From contig DAFX01000052.1 in NCBI GenBank assembly GCA_002495535.1, forward strand, positions 1 to 48,987: a stretch of 48,987 nt of DNA, given 5' to 3'. Position numbers and translations under genes: made by a program. Positions 1 through 9,900 of the stretch are shown in pieces. The notes beneath the pieces were generated by a model, which was not told the DNA's origin, did not search any database, and was given only the letters and a program-made list of their open reading frames with translations. Position 1 is the first letter of the stretch. Each line of letters starts with the position of its first letter. Origin of the DNA: Euryarchaeota archaeon UBA433 (GTDB lineage Archaea > Thermoplasmatota > Poseidoniia > Poseidoniales > Poseidoniaceae).

Positions 1-2109
1 GTGCTCGATGCTCGGTCGCTTTCTGCAGATTTGATCGAACGTGATCTGTCTAAGCATGTGGAAAAACAATTGGTGACTTCACTGGGTGACCTACCAAGAT
101 TGCGTCATTTTTACGGGCGCGAAAAAGAACTTGATAATATGGCGAATCTGATTGAGGCCAGGGCGACAACGCTGCTCGTACCGGGAATTGCTGGCATCGG
201 AAAGACAACTGTCGCGTCCAAACTGATTGAACGCTTCATGCACCGCCGGAATTTGCTTTACCACCGTTGCCAAGATTGGGAAGGTTCGAGGTCGTTCTTC
301 GAATCAGTCGCAGATTGGCTTGCCAACATTGGTGATTCCACCTTCGCCGACTACCTTGCTGCCACGCCTGTTCCCCAACCTGCGGACGCCGCCCGATTGT
401 TGGTGGATGCCTTGGAAGGAACCCCTTCCCTGATTGTCATCGATGACTTCCATAAGGTGGCAGACGCCACCCTCCACCAAACTTTCCAAGCCATGTCATT
501 GGCGTTGTTGGGCAGTGAAGAGGAAATCGCATTGGTGTTGTTTTCTCGTTCGTTCAAACCTGTTGTTCCAACCAAGGACGCAGAAGGACGAATTGCAAGT
601 CTCGTGCTTCCACTTGACGGGTTGGACTCCGATGCAGGGCGAAAGTTGCTGAGTAGTTTTGACGAACTTGCCGATGAACAGTGGCTTCACATTCACGGAT
701 TATCTAGAGGCCACCCCCTTGTCCTTGAACTGATCAATCGGGGTGCATCTGCGGGGGCATTCCACGAAACATTGGAAAATTATGTCACGGTGGAAATCTT
801 CTCGAAACTTAGCGCTGAACAGAAGCGTGTTCTCTCCGCACTCGCCATTTACCGAGAGCCTGCCGAACTCGCAGCGCTGGCAGAACAAGACCTCGATACC
901 GATGAATTGGATGCTTTGGTTGAGCAAGGTTTGGCTCGCCAGGCCGATGCGGAAACCTATGACGTTCACGATCTCATTCGGGAATTTTTGTTGCGAAGCC
1001 TCGATGAAACCACGAAGAAATCCTTCCACGCGAAGTGCTGCTCCTGGTATGCCAAACAATCGCCAAACCCAGATTTGACAATTGAGCACATTTACCACTT
1101 GATCCGTTCTGATGATCATGAAGCAGCATCCGCACTCATCTCAACAGACGGTCGAACCCTCGTCTCTCAGGGCCACATGGAATTGCTCCCCTTGATGGAA
1201 TCCATCGATGGGAGCGACCTCGAGTCGGAGGTGTTCATGCGGGTCTCCCAACTTCGTGGAGAAGTCTTGGTGTTGCTCGGACGTTTCGATGAAGCACTAA
1301 CGGTGTTCGCTCAGGCTCAGGAACTGGCAGCGGCATCGAAATCAACAATGGTCGAGGCAGAAATTCTTGCCGCCCTTGCCGATATTTCACTTAAGCAAGG
1401 CAATGCAGACAAGGCCCTTGGTATGCATCGTGAAGCCCTTGAAAAATTCATTGAACTTGAGGACGCCAAAGGGGCAGCCCGTTCGTACAACAACATGGGT
1501 TACTTGCTTCGAAGGAAGAACGACCGAGTCAAAGCTTTGGAAGCTTACGGTGAAGTTGAAGCCATCCTCGCAGAATCCAACGGAACAGACTTGATTGGCT
1601 CCCAACTTATTCTAGCCCGCTCCTTCCTCGATCTCGGCGAGATTGATCGTGCCCGTGACCACGCCCTCGAAGCGTTCGAGCGAACTGATGGCGGTGAAGA
1701 CGCAGTGCTTCACGCCAGGGCACAGGCCGTGCTCGGCCGCTATTATGCGAAGGTGGGAGATGCAGACGTTGCATCTCACCACTATTCGACAGCACTGGAG
1801 ACCATGAGCGTCGCCGGTGATTTGTTGTCCCTTGTCGAAATTACCATTCTCTTGGGAGAAGTGGTGCAGGATGCAGGCCGTGCAGAAGATGCCATGGAGC
1901 ATTATCGTGAAGCATTGGTGATTGCAGAAGCCAACGATTTACGGATGCAAATCGGTGAATTACTTTCCAGACTTGGCGGTGTAGCCCCGGACAAACCTCG
2001 TCGAATGGAATACCTCCAGAGGGCTTTGGCCGTGTTCAGAGAGTTGGGTGCTAAATCACGAATGCGTGAAGTGCAAGCCCAAGTTCACAATGCGGTCATG
2101 GGTCGTTGA
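1..2109 (+). CDS. STAND-type AAA ATPase with C-terminal TPR repeats (5'-partial)
   Basis: The reading frame is open from the first base of the window and begins with a GTG that may simply be an internal Val, so the gene is probably cut at its 5' end. A P-loop (GIAGIGKTT, residues about 62-70), a Walker B strand (LIVIDDF, 144-150), a sensor-1-like FSRS (181-184) and a GHPL motif (237-240) define a STAND/NB-ARC-like ATPase core. This is followed by a winged-helix-like region and then by about 300 residues of A/L/G-rich helix pairs typical of TPRs (about 400-690). Such proteins are usually signal-responsive switches or MalT-like transcription regulators, often with an N-terminal wHTH that would lie upstream of the window. 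The ligand and target cannot be read from the sequence. Its stop codon lies 1 bp from the stop of the convergent pilin-like gene. Confidence 0.8.
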   Translation: MLDARSLSADLIERDLSKHVEKQLVTSLGDLPRLRHFYGREKELDNMANLIEARATTLLVPGIAGIGKTTVASKLIERFMHRRNLLYHRCQDWEGSRSFFESVADWLANIGDSTFADYLAATPVPQPADAARLLVDALEGTPSLIVIDDFHKVADATLHQTFQAMSLALLGSEEEIALVLFSRSFKPVVPTKDAEGRIASLVLPLDGLDSDAGRKLLSSFDELADEQWLHIHGLSRGHPLVLELINRGASAGAFHETLENYVTVEIFSKLSAEQKRVLSALAIYREPAELAALAEQDLDTDELDALVEQGLARQADAETYDVHDLIREFLLRSLDETTKKSFHAKCCSWYAKQSPNPDLTIEHIYHLIRSDDHEAASALISTDGRTLVSQGHMELLPLMESIDGSDLESEVFMRVSQLRGEVLVLLGRFDEALTVFAQAQELAAASKSTMVEAEILAALADISLKQGNADKALGMHREALEKFIELEDAKGAARSYNNMGYLLRRKNDRVKALEAYGEVEAILAESNGTDLIGSQLILARSFLDLGEIDRARDHALEAFERTDGGEDAVLHARAQAVLGRYYAKVGDADVASHHYSTALETMSVAGDLLSLVEITILLGEVVQDAGRAEDAMEHYREALVIAEANDLRMQIGELLSRLGGVAPDKPRRMEYLQRALAVFRELGAKSRMREVQAQVHNAVMGR

Positions 2110-2110
2110 T

Positions 2111-2584
2111 TCACCCGTGTTGAGGCCGATCGTATTCGATCGATGTGACACCTTGGTAGTGGACGACCCAAATGCTGTTGACTCCTGCCAAGGTGAGTTG
2201 TCCTTCATGGACCCCCGCCCCAGTTCCGGAAATTGAAATGTTTGTATCGAGTTCCCCAGTGTCATGAATCAATTCGATGTTGGTGTCCGTGAGGACCAGC
2301 GTGAACCTTGATTCATCGGCTTCAGTGGCGCGCCATTCCACACGCTCAGCATAATCTACCGAGCCCATACGACTGGCCTCATCGGCTCGTTCCACAGCCG
2401 CTGCGAGATCGTCCATGTTTGCCTGAATCGCATTCTCATTCCACCGTTCACGGGTCGCAGTTTCGATGTCCCATGCCCACAGACTGAACATGGTGAGCAG
2501 AAGTACCCCGAGAAGGAAGGTGAAAATGTAGCCAAGTTCGGTTGCAGCACCGCTTGTGTCCTTTCGTAATGCCGTTCGCCTCAT
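2111..2584 (-). CDS. Small type IV pilin-like protein
   Basis: This 157-residue protein has a short basic N-terminus (MRRTALRKDTSG) followed by one hydrophobic segment (about residues 17-38, ATELGYIFTFLLGVLLLTMF) and a soluble domain rich in beta structure. That layout is typical of archaeal pilin-like minor subunits processed by a prepilin peptidase. I see no named domain. Its ATG overlaps the stop codon of the upstream 743-residue pilin-like gene in a 4-base ATGA, so the two are probably translationally coupled. It is the last gene of a three-gene set. Function as a pilus or surface-filament subunit is inferred from architecture and context only. Confidence 0.7.
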   Translation of the reverse strand: MRRTALRKDTSGAATELGYIFTFLLGVLLLTMFSLWAWDIETATRERWNENAIQANMDDLAAAVERADEASRMGSVDYAERVEWRATEADESRFTLVLTDTNIELIHDTGELDTNISISGTGAGVHEGQLTLAGVNSIWVVHYQGVTSIEYDRPQHG

Positions 2585-4812
2585 GAGATGGCCTCCGTCA
2601 TGTGAACATCAAGTGAAGAGATTTGCAACGTGAATTGAATTGCTTCCCCATTGGTATGCCAGACTGCTTCGCTCGTACCATAACTTGGATCTGGAACCCA
2701 GCCCACATAATCTGATAACAAATCAATCCGGCCTGGGTAGACGGTCCAGTCTTCACTGGATTCTAGGCCGTCTGCAGACGCCAAAGCAATGGCAGTACCG
2801 TATGGTTCAGACCATCCTCGTCGAATTTCATAGGCGGTTGTAGACGCAAGGGACGATCGGTCGACAAGTTCGACATCGAGGTGCATAGCACCCGCTCCTG
2901 TCGCACTGTTCGCCGTTGGATGAAGTGATGGGACAGTGGCAGCAAATCGTGGCCCAGGTCCTCCTCGATCAGACGGGGCGACTACAACGAATGACTCAAA
3001 CTCGGGGTGGTTCGTCAGGACCGCACCACCCGAATACGCAACTTCCATGCCCATGATGGAAGAAGAAAAGCCATAGGAAAGCCTTGAGAGATGGAATCCC
3101 CAAACAGTGCCGATGGTGGCATGGTTAGATATTCCCTGACCGCCAATGAGGGTGATTTGCATGCTTGATGGATGAGTGCCTTGTTTCCACGCGTTCTTGA
3201 GATCGACTTCACTTCGTCCGCTCATCGTCGTCCAGGGAAGCGTCATGGCGATCCAACCACTTGCCTCAACACCAATTTTGAGGCATCGTTCTGCACCATC
3301 GTGTTGCATTTGTATCAATCCGTGGTCGCCACTCAAACGGAGGCTTCTCATTGTGTGGCCCTTGGTGATGAGAAGTGAAGACGTACCTTCTGACAGGTTC
3401 ACCAGGCTATGATCGTTATCGTCGTACATGGTTCCGTTTGCTTCCGTTGCTCCAGTCATGTTCCATTCGAGGGTTTGACCCGCCCGCGTAAGGTGGACCT
3501 TTTGCTCTAATGTCGAATCGTCAACTTGGAAGGTATGGAGTTGGCCAGAACTTGCTCCAGTGTCATCTGCTGCAAGTAAAAAGAGGCCCGAGGTGTTTGC
3601 TCCATCGCCGAGTGTTGCCGCCCTCCACGTCATGAAGACATCACCTTCAGCTTCGACGAGCGGTGCTCCATCGGATCCTGCAGGTGGCCATGCAAACCCA
3701 AGACTTTGGTTTGGAGCCACCGAAATACCACCGCCTCGCCATGTGACGGTGGCTGAGTTGCTTCCCGGGTTTGTGAACACCATCTCCCCTGCTAAGGACG
3801 GCGCGATGAAGGAATGGCCAAGGAACTGCCCATCTCGACTTGGCAGGGACGCAATGCCGTGCTCGGAGGTGCTGGATGTTTGCACAATGAGGCGAGAATC
3901 ATCGCTGGTGGACACATGGACCACGCCAGGTGAGGTTTTCACAACGGTGTGGGTGAACGCCACGCCCACCTGATTTTGTCCACTGGGGAGGGCGTAATGA
4001 GTTTCAGTGCTCGTATCGTTGGAGATGCTGATCTGGTTTGCTTTTGCGCTCATAACGTGTAAAACGCTCGTTCCTGCCGGCAGAGGTACAGACCAAGAAT
4101 GGCCGCTTTTATCGATTGGACTGGCGTCATTAGGAGTCACAACTGCTGTGCCTCCAGCGCCTCGCTCGACAAACACATTGAGTTCGTGGCTTGAGGCGAG
4201 GGTGAATGCTCCCATACTGAGGCTATCGATTTCTTGCATGCCATCGACCATGAGTTTGATGGTCCGTTCAACGGTCCCATCTTGGAGCAGGTCGATGTCG
4301 ACTGGTCCAAGCGGTATGGCAAGCCCGGGCGCTACGGTGAACGTCACCTTTTCGGCCCAACTTGGAATGGTGTAATAGAAAGGATTTGAAGGGCCTAATC
4401 GGAGGTCATCGATGCAGAGTGCCGTGTTGACTGTCTCTGGGTGACGCACTTCCAATTCATCGTCGAAATTGAGGGCACCTCGCATTCTAAAGGACATTTC
4501 TTCATGCCATGTTGCTGCGTACCACATGCCGCTTTGCATGTGCTGCCATTCCAAATTTCCATCGACTGGAATCAGTTCGATTGAGGTTGAATCACCAGGC
4601 ATTCCTTTTTCGCTCAAAGCAGAAGTTTGATGCGCAAGTAAGGACATTTGCGCAGACATATCGTGGCGCTCTACCGACCCTTCGAGTTCTTCGATCACCG
4701 GGATCATTGACACCATCATCATGCCAATAATCGATAGCACACCACCAAACATGAGTACGGTTGCTACAGCCGCAGACACAGCTTCCTCATCCCGTTGGAG
4801 GTGTGTCTTCAT
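2581..4812 (-). CDS. Giant pilin-like surface protein (743 aa)
   Basis: The N-terminus MKTHLQRDEEAVS followed by a hydrophobic stretch (about residues 13-38, containing VATVLMFGGVLSIIGMMMV) resembles an archaeal class III (pilin) signal peptide. The next residues (VSMIPVIEELEGSVERHDM) continue as an amphipathic helix, as in pilins. The remaining roughly 690 residues are Ser/Thr/Gly-rich, predicted beta-rich and extracellular, far longer than an ordinary pilin (about 120-200 aa). This suggests a pilus-tip or adhesin-like minor pilin. Start and stop overlap the flanking pilin genes by 4 bases on both sides, so the trio is one transcriptional unit. Few cysteines are present. There is no recognisable enzymatic motif. 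Confidence 0.72.
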   Translation of the reverse strand: MKTHLQRDEEAVSAAVATVLMFGGVLSIIGMMMVSMIPVIEELEGSVERHDMSAQMSLLAHQTSALSEKGMPGDSTSIELIPVDGNLEWQHMQSGMWYAATWHEEMSFRMRGALNFDDELEVRHPETVNTALCIDDLRLGPSNPFYYTIPSWAEKVTFTVAPGLAIPLGPVDIDLLQDGTVERTIKLMVDGMQEIDSLSMGAFTLASSHELNVFVERGAGGTAVVTPNDASPIDKSGHSWSVPLPAGTSVLHVMSAKANQISISNDTSTETHYALPSGQNQVGVAFTHTVVKTSPGVVHVSTSDDSRLIVQTSSTSEHGIASLPSRDGQFLGHSFIAPSLAGEMVFTNPGSNSATVTWRGGGISVAPNQSLGFAWPPAGSDGAPLVEAEGDVFMTWRAATLGDGANTSGLFLLAADDTGASSGQLHTFQVDDSTLEQKVHLTRAGQTLEWNMTGATEANGTMYDDNDHSLVNLSEGTSSLLITKGHTMRSLRLSGDHGLIQMQHDGAERCLKIGVEASGWIAMTLPWTTMSGRSEVDLKNAWKQGTHPSSMQITLIGGQGISNHATIGTVWGFHLSRLSYGFSSSIMGMEVAYSGGAVLTNHPEFESFVVVAPSDRGGPGPRFAATVPSLHPTANSATGAGAMHLDVELVDRSSLASTTAYEIRRGWSEPYGTAIALASADGLESSEDWTVYPGRIDLLSDYVGWVPDPSYGTSEAVWHTNGEAIQFTLQISSLDVHMTEAIS

Positions 4813-5894
4813 CGGCTCACCTCCACTCGCTGGACATCCACTTCGAGGAAGAGTGGAACCCCGTGCGTGTCCACGGTGAAACCATCAGCGCCACTTGCAC
4901 GTTCGTATGGCCCAAAGCCGACGTATGTGTCCAGCGTGCCCGAGGCTCGATTGAGGTTGTATTCATCGAGCCAGTGGTCATGGTATTGAGGCGTGATCAA
5001 GTCGTTTAACTCGTTCAATACGGTGAATTTTAGATTGTATGCTTGGCCTGAGAATAGAGTTATTGGGCCGAGCGAAAGCATGTTCATACCAATGTTATTT
5101 CCAGTGCCTAATGACCCGTTGATGGTTACGTCAGAAAGCATCATGGAAAGCCGGTATTCACCATCAACCAGTTGGTCCAATCCAATGCTTGGGTACTCTG
5201 AAACCCGCCACGGTTCGTTTGGAAAGTGTTCCACTCTTGCGTTGTTCATGAGCGCCAGTTCATGTTCGCCCGTGCCGAGCGATGTGGTGATTTGAATCCC
5301 TGATAGTGCGTAACTCAAACTTCTGTGTATTGGATGGTTTTCTTCGTCAAACACGGTGATGATCATCCAGTGGGCTCTCGATGAATTATGTTGCAATATC
5401 ACTTCATCATGAGTACCAGAAAACGCCATTGACTCGAGGCCTAAAGGCGATTCAATCGAAACAGACCTTGCCGTTTCGTTGATGGAAAAAATGCCCAAGG
5501 TTGACTGGTTGAGGTGGCGAACTGTTGTCTGTTCATTGGGCACCAAATCGGCAGCCATGGTCCAAGTTTCGACCTTGTCGATAGGGCGTATATACGTCGA
5601 TTGTAGGGCGAGTGTATGGCGGATTCCCGTACCCTCAGGGGCAGCTCCAGCGACATCAATTCGATCTTGGAATCGCTCTGAGATCCCCACCGCACTGTTC
5701 CAGTTCGTGTTGTCATCAAAATCAGAAAGATACGGGTTGAGGAAAATCCAGACACCACCCATGATTGTGATGACCATGGCGAGAAGCATCACGACCCCCA
5801 AAACTTCGCTGACTGCACGGTCGTCCCTTCTCAAGGACGGACGCGAGACCAAGCAGGTTTCGGTGTTCACAGACCACACAAGGTCCGGTACCAT
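4809..5894 (-). CDS. Type IV pilin N-terminal domain protein (361 aa)
   Basis: This is the first gene of the pilin-like trio. After a 25-residue polar leader it carries DDRAVSEVLGVVMLLAMVI, which closely matches the archaeal pilin N-terminal motif (R-[AG]-V-S-x-V-[IL]-G-V followed by a hydrophobic helix). Prepilin peptidase would cut just before the AVSEVLG segment. The long leader is supported by a Shine-Dalgarno-like AAAGGTGAAG 6 bases upstream of the ATG at 5894. The mature part is about 330 residues, mostly beta strand. It is likely a major or core subunit of a surface filament. No pilus ATPase or prepilin peptidase gene lies in the window, so assembly must use machinery encoded elsewhere. 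Confidence 0.8.
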   Translation of the reverse strand: MVPDLVWSVNTETCLVSRPSLRRDDRAVSEVLGVVMLLAMVITIMGGVWIFLNPYLSDFDDNTNWNSAVGISERFQDRIDVAGAAPEGTGIRHTLALQSTYIRPIDKVETWTMAADLVPNEQTTVRHLNQSTLGIFSINETARSVSIESPLGLESMAFSGTHDEVILQHNSSRAHWMIITVFDEENHPIHRSLSYALSGIQITTSLGTGEHELALMNNARVEHFPNEPWRVSEYPSIGLDQLVDGEYRLSMMLSDVTINGSLGTGNNIGMNMLSLGPITLFSGQAYNLKFTVLNELNDLITPQYHDHWLDEYNLNRASGTLDTYVGFGPYERASGADGFTVDTHGVPLFLEVDVQRVEVSR

Positions 5895-5900
5895 TTAGCC

Positions 5901-5910
5901 CTTCACCTTT
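5901..5910 (-). promoter_or_regulatory. Shine-Dalgarno site of the first pilin gene
   Basis: AAAGGTGAAG on the minus strand ends 6 bases before the ATG at 5894. It supports the long 25-residue leader of the pilin rather than an internal start closer to the hydrophobic helix. The GGTGA core recurs before many genes in this window. Confidence 0.55.
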
Positions 5911-5925
5911 CATTGGGTCCAAGCG

Positions 5926-5939
5926 CCCAAATATTTGGG
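5926..5939. promoter_or_regulatory. Perfect 14-bp palindrome upstream of the pilin operon
   Basis: CCCAAATATTTGGG is a perfect inverted repeat. It lies 2 bp past the stop codon of the metallo-beta-lactamase gene and about 32-45 bp before the pilin ATG. Its A/T core could serve as a TATA element with symmetric operator half-sites. Alternatively it could form a short 3' hairpin for the upstream gene. No T-tract follows it, so a regulatory role is somewhat more likely than a terminator. The role is inferred; only the symmetry is seen. Confidence 0.45.
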
Positions 5940-5941
5940 GT

Positions 5942-6760
5942 TCAAACTTCGATGGAGCCATTGGCTTTAGTCGGAGACTCCTCCTCTGATTGGCCGATAT
6001 AGTGTGTGTATTCAGGCCCGTCTTGGAGGGATATTGTGATGTCGCCAGAGAACACTTCGTCGATGTGGTACAGAACCGTTGATTCCGCCAGATGTGGGCG
6101 GTTGTTTTTTTCCGAAAGGTGAGTGAGGCTGATGCTGCGCGTGGCTGGAGTGCACACCTCTGCAAGAAAAGCGCCGGTCTGGTCGTTGGAAAGGTGACCA
6201 CCTCGTCCACTGATTCTGTCCTTGAGCGAATAGGGGTAGGGTCCATTCATCAGTTTGTCATGGTCATAATTTGCTTCGATTGCGATGTGTTCACAACCCC
6301 TTACATGAGTGACCAATTCGTCAGTCCACGAGCCAAGATCAGTGATGATGGCTGCACGTTCTCCTCCGTGGCTTGCAACAAATGCGACGTTGTCAGAACC
6401 AGAATGAGGGACGGGCACAGGGAGGACGGCCAAATCATCCCCCACGCGCACCATGTCAAGGGCGTCGAAATACGATGTCAACTCGGGATCTAACCCCAAC
6501 TCTTCAGCCGTTCTTTTATTGGCCAAGACATGAAGGTTCCAGCGTTTTTGAGCGATGCATGCACCTCCTCCATGGTCGCCATGGTGATGGCTGATGAAGA
6601 TGCAATCGATTTCAGTTGGTTCAATGCCCAATCGATTCAGGCGCTTCTGTAATTGCGCTCCGCTGAACCCTTGATCGATGAGGACCTTCGCACCTTCGGT
6701 TTCCAACAAGGTCGCGTTGCCGCGACTGCCGGTTCCGAGGTGTGTGATGCTCATTGCCAT
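5942..6760 (-). CDS. WalJ/YycJ-type metallo-beta-lactamase fold hydrolase
   Basis: The 272-residue protein opens with the MBL strand ITHLGTGSRGNATLLE, where SRGNATL resembles the SSGNxxL signature of the YycJ/WalJ subfamily. It carries the metal-binding HxHxDH motif as HHHGDH (residues 58-63). Further ligands are likely in VPHSGSDN, ITDLG and LTHLS. Family members are metal-dependent phosphodiesterases or nucleases; in bacteria WalJ is linked to DNA double-strand processing. The substrate here is unknown. The start ATG at 6760 has a GGTGA site 6 bases upstream. The gene lies head-to-head with the giant calcium-repeat protein gene (236 bp between) and directly upstream of the pilin operon, with 47 bp between stop and pilin start. 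Confidence 0.85.
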   Translation of the reverse strand: MAMSITHLGTGSRGNATLLETEGAKVLIDQGFSGAQLQKRLNRLGIEPTEIDCIFISHHHGDHGGGACIAQKRWNLHVLANKRTAEELGLDPELTSYFDALDMVRVGDDLAVLPVPVPHSGSDNVAFVASHGGERAAIITDLGSWTDELVTHVRGCEHIAIEANYDHDKLMNGPYPYSLKDRISGRGGHLSNDQTGAFLAEVCTPATRSISLTHLSEKNNRPHLAESTVLYHIDEVFSGDITISLQDGPEYTHYIGQSEEESPTKANGSIEV

Positions 6761-6996
6761 CTTCGTTCACCAAGACGGGAGCGCGTTAGGGACTTGAACC
6801 AAGCGCTATGTTTTGATGCGCTCCGTCTATTTCTTGGCGTATGGGCGTCACTCACTCTCGCTTCAATAGGGTGTTTTTTGCCTTCATGATACGGGCCTTG
6901 AAAACACAAATGTCCGAACATCGTTCCATCATCCTCATAAGTGTCGATTTGAGGTTGAAGGTTAGCGAAGCCTATGGCTTGGCCCCCGGTGTTCAC
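6761..6996. other. Intergenic region between divergent genes, with a stem-loop
   Basis: This 236-bp non-coding gap holds both promoters of a divergent pair. The left part contains an imperfect inverted repeat: GACGGGAGCGC at 6774-6784 pairs with GCGCTCCGTC at 6818-6827 with one bulged G, and CCAA (6770-6773) can pair with TTGG (6834-6837). An internal AGCGC (6802-6806) can compete for the same GCGCT arm, giving two alternative hairpins. An open frame continues upstream of the giant gene to 6841, but it lacks the look of a signal peptide and is not taken as coding. I see no tRNA or small gene here. Confidence 0.5.
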
Positions 6997-9900
6997 ATGC
7001 GACGAAGCTTAACCACCCTTCTCACCACACTTGCCGTTGTCGCAAGTCTTGTCTTTATGTCGCAATTTCCCGCAATTTCCTCGGTTTCGAGCGTTCATCC
7101 AAAAACGACAGAGGGCGAAAAGCCTCCCTCTACCGATACCGATGGGGATAAGATTCCTGATGTCCATGAGAATTTATTCGAATCGTGGATGAATTGGACC
7201 ACTGTCGACGGCCGGGATATCGCGATGCCTGGTATGAATCGAGAGGATGCATCCGATGCGTTTGTCGATAACGATCGCGACGGGCTCAACGCAACTGAAG
7301 AGTATTGTTGGCCATACCCTGCGAATTGTACCGCTTCAGGATTCCCACGGGGCTTGACCGGAACGGTCGACGGTGAAGGTGAAAGGAGCTACCTCGATCC
7401 GAGGGTTGCCGATACCGATGGCGATGGGATGCCCGACGGTTATGAGGCGTACATGTGCCATCGTACAGGTGGTTTTGATGTCTTCACCTTGCGTTATGTG
7501 TGCCCTGCGTTCGACCCTCTTAACGCAAGCGATTTGACCGACGACCCTGATGAGGATGGATTCGACGTCAATCGCGACGGCGTACTGTCGGTCACTGAAC
7601 GTTTCACTTCCCCCGAAGAGTACATGCAAGGTTCGCCATCGAATCACACGACTGAACTGGATGGACTATGGTGTTCAGCAAGCCTTCCAGAGGGCTCAAT
7701 TCTCGTCAACTGGCCGTTCATACCAACGGGTGCAAACGCAACCTTCGACAACATCTTGGCCGCATGCACGACAAACGCAACCAACGTTGTCGATGAAGAC
7801 CTGTGGTTGGGAACCGATCCACTGCTTGATGATTCTGACCGTTACCACTGGGACGGGTTCTCTCTCCGCCGGCTCTTCCCTTCATTCGGCGATGGTATTC
7901 CAGACGGTTGGGAAGTTCACTTCGGCCTCGATCCGCTTAATCGTACCAATGCACTGCTCGATCATGACAACGATGGTTGGGATGCCAATCGAGATGGGGG
8001 GGTTTCTCAGGATGTCAGTCGAACCATGACTGCCATCAAATTAGGCGAAGCATTGTCGACGCTCGAAGAGTATCTTGTCCACGAAGATGATGGAAATTCA
8101 GTGATTGCAGGTTTGAAATCAGTGCAATATGGCAATGCGAACAACACCGCATCAATGATGCCTCTTTCATTTACCAGCGATGCTGATTCGCTCAGCGTGA
8201 TGCATTATGATGTCCGGGACATCGAAACTGATGGCTCAAATGTCTATGTGACCACACGTTATGGTGTGACCTTCCTCGACATGGCCCAAGAATCGAGCAC
8301 CGATCAATGGATGCCTCAAAGTGTCGAACTCAATGACGCCTTGCTGCTCAAAACTGACGATGATGCGTTTGCTTTAGCCCTAGCGACAAGCGTAGGAATG
8401 GCAGTCGCCCCGCTCCAAGCTGACGGTTCGTTTTCAGAACTCGCTGACTGGTCTTGGAGCATGGGCCCCAGTTTGAACGCCCTTGCTAAACTCGACATTC
8501 AGGGCCAAAACCACCAACTGGTCGCTCTTGGCGACTCGGGTGCAGGTTCGGTTGTGGAGATCACTTCTTCTGGAGCCATTGTTGACAGTTACGAACTTTC
8601 CACCTCGCTCAGCACCGTCCTTAGCGAATCCAATGCCAGTGTAACTTCGGTGGCCCACGGCGCTGCCGGCGGAGGAACAATGGTGCTGTATGTAGGAACC
8701 GATCGTGGTTTGGTCCTAGCGGAAACTGCAACGGTCCGTGATGAATTCACGGCAAGTTGGCGATTCCACTACACCACTGAAAGCACCCCAATCCCAACGA
8801 ACATCGACGAGTTGCGTTCCTTATCGCTCGGCATGGTAGCTAATCCCGCTGAAGTGCGCACGCTTGCTCTCGATGGGCCAAACGCGAACAACGCTCAGGT
8901 TCTTTGGTTCGGTACCCCTTCAGGACTTCACAGAATGAACTTGCTCGATAACAGCATCACGCACAGTGGGTTGCTTGAGCATCCGGGCTTGGAAGGTAAA
9001 TTTACCCGTGAGCTCAACAACATTCACGCCGTGTTCCCAACCGGCGACGAACTTCTTATCGGGTCACAAAAGGGCCTCTGGGCCATCTCTGGTGATTACA
9101 CAGCGGTGTATGGATTGCAGAATCAAGAACCTGTCTTTGGAGAAATTACCACGCTCAACTGGTTGTCTATGGACGGCAACATCACGATCCTAGCGGGGTC
9201 TGCACCCGGGAACTATGCCAATCTCGAATTGATGAACCCCGGTGCAAACGATTCTGATAACGACGGGATGCCGGATGGATGGGAAGTGGCCAATGGCTTA
9301 GACCCGACCGACCCTTGGGATGCATTACTCGACATGGATGGCGATGGTCTTGATTTGGACCAGGCCAGCGACGGATTCCTGGAACGCCTTTGGACCAACC
9401 TCGATGAATTCCGCTATGTCAAAACCACTGCAGAGGGATACAACTCCACCAACCCGAGAGAGGGAGATACCGATGGTGACGGGCTTGGAGATGGCCAAGA
9501 GTACTTCGGTTTCTTCTACGAAAGCACCACCCTATGGTGCCATTACACCGTCCAGTTGGAATATGTGTGCGACGACGCAGCAAGTTCCACAGCCAACGCC
9601 ACCTACCTCGGTCTCTCTTCAAGCGATGTCGGAACGGACCCGACAAACTTCGATTCGGATGGCGATGGGATGCCGGATGGATGGGAAATCTCTCATCGCC
9701 GATGGGTTGGTTCAAGTTTCACTGGTGGAAACAACTGGTCCCTCGATCCAAACCGTGCCGAAGATGCCAATTGGGATGCAGACCGAGATGGTTTGCCCAA
9801 TCTTTGTGAGTACCAATGGTCCCTTGTCAAAGGCGCTGCCATGGAAGGGTTGTTGCTTGAGAGCCACGGGGAAACTGCGGAATCTGCAGAAAATTGGTCA

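Noticed and set aside
6786..6806. Possible tRNA T-arm (GGTTCAAGTCC on the minus strand)
   Set aside because: The bases flanking TTCAAGT give only two pairs of the required five, and no anticodon arm is present.
6841..6996. N-terminal extension of the giant calcium-repeat protein
   Set aside because: The signal peptide begins at ATG 6997 with a GGTG site upstream; the extension would bury it behind 52 residues.
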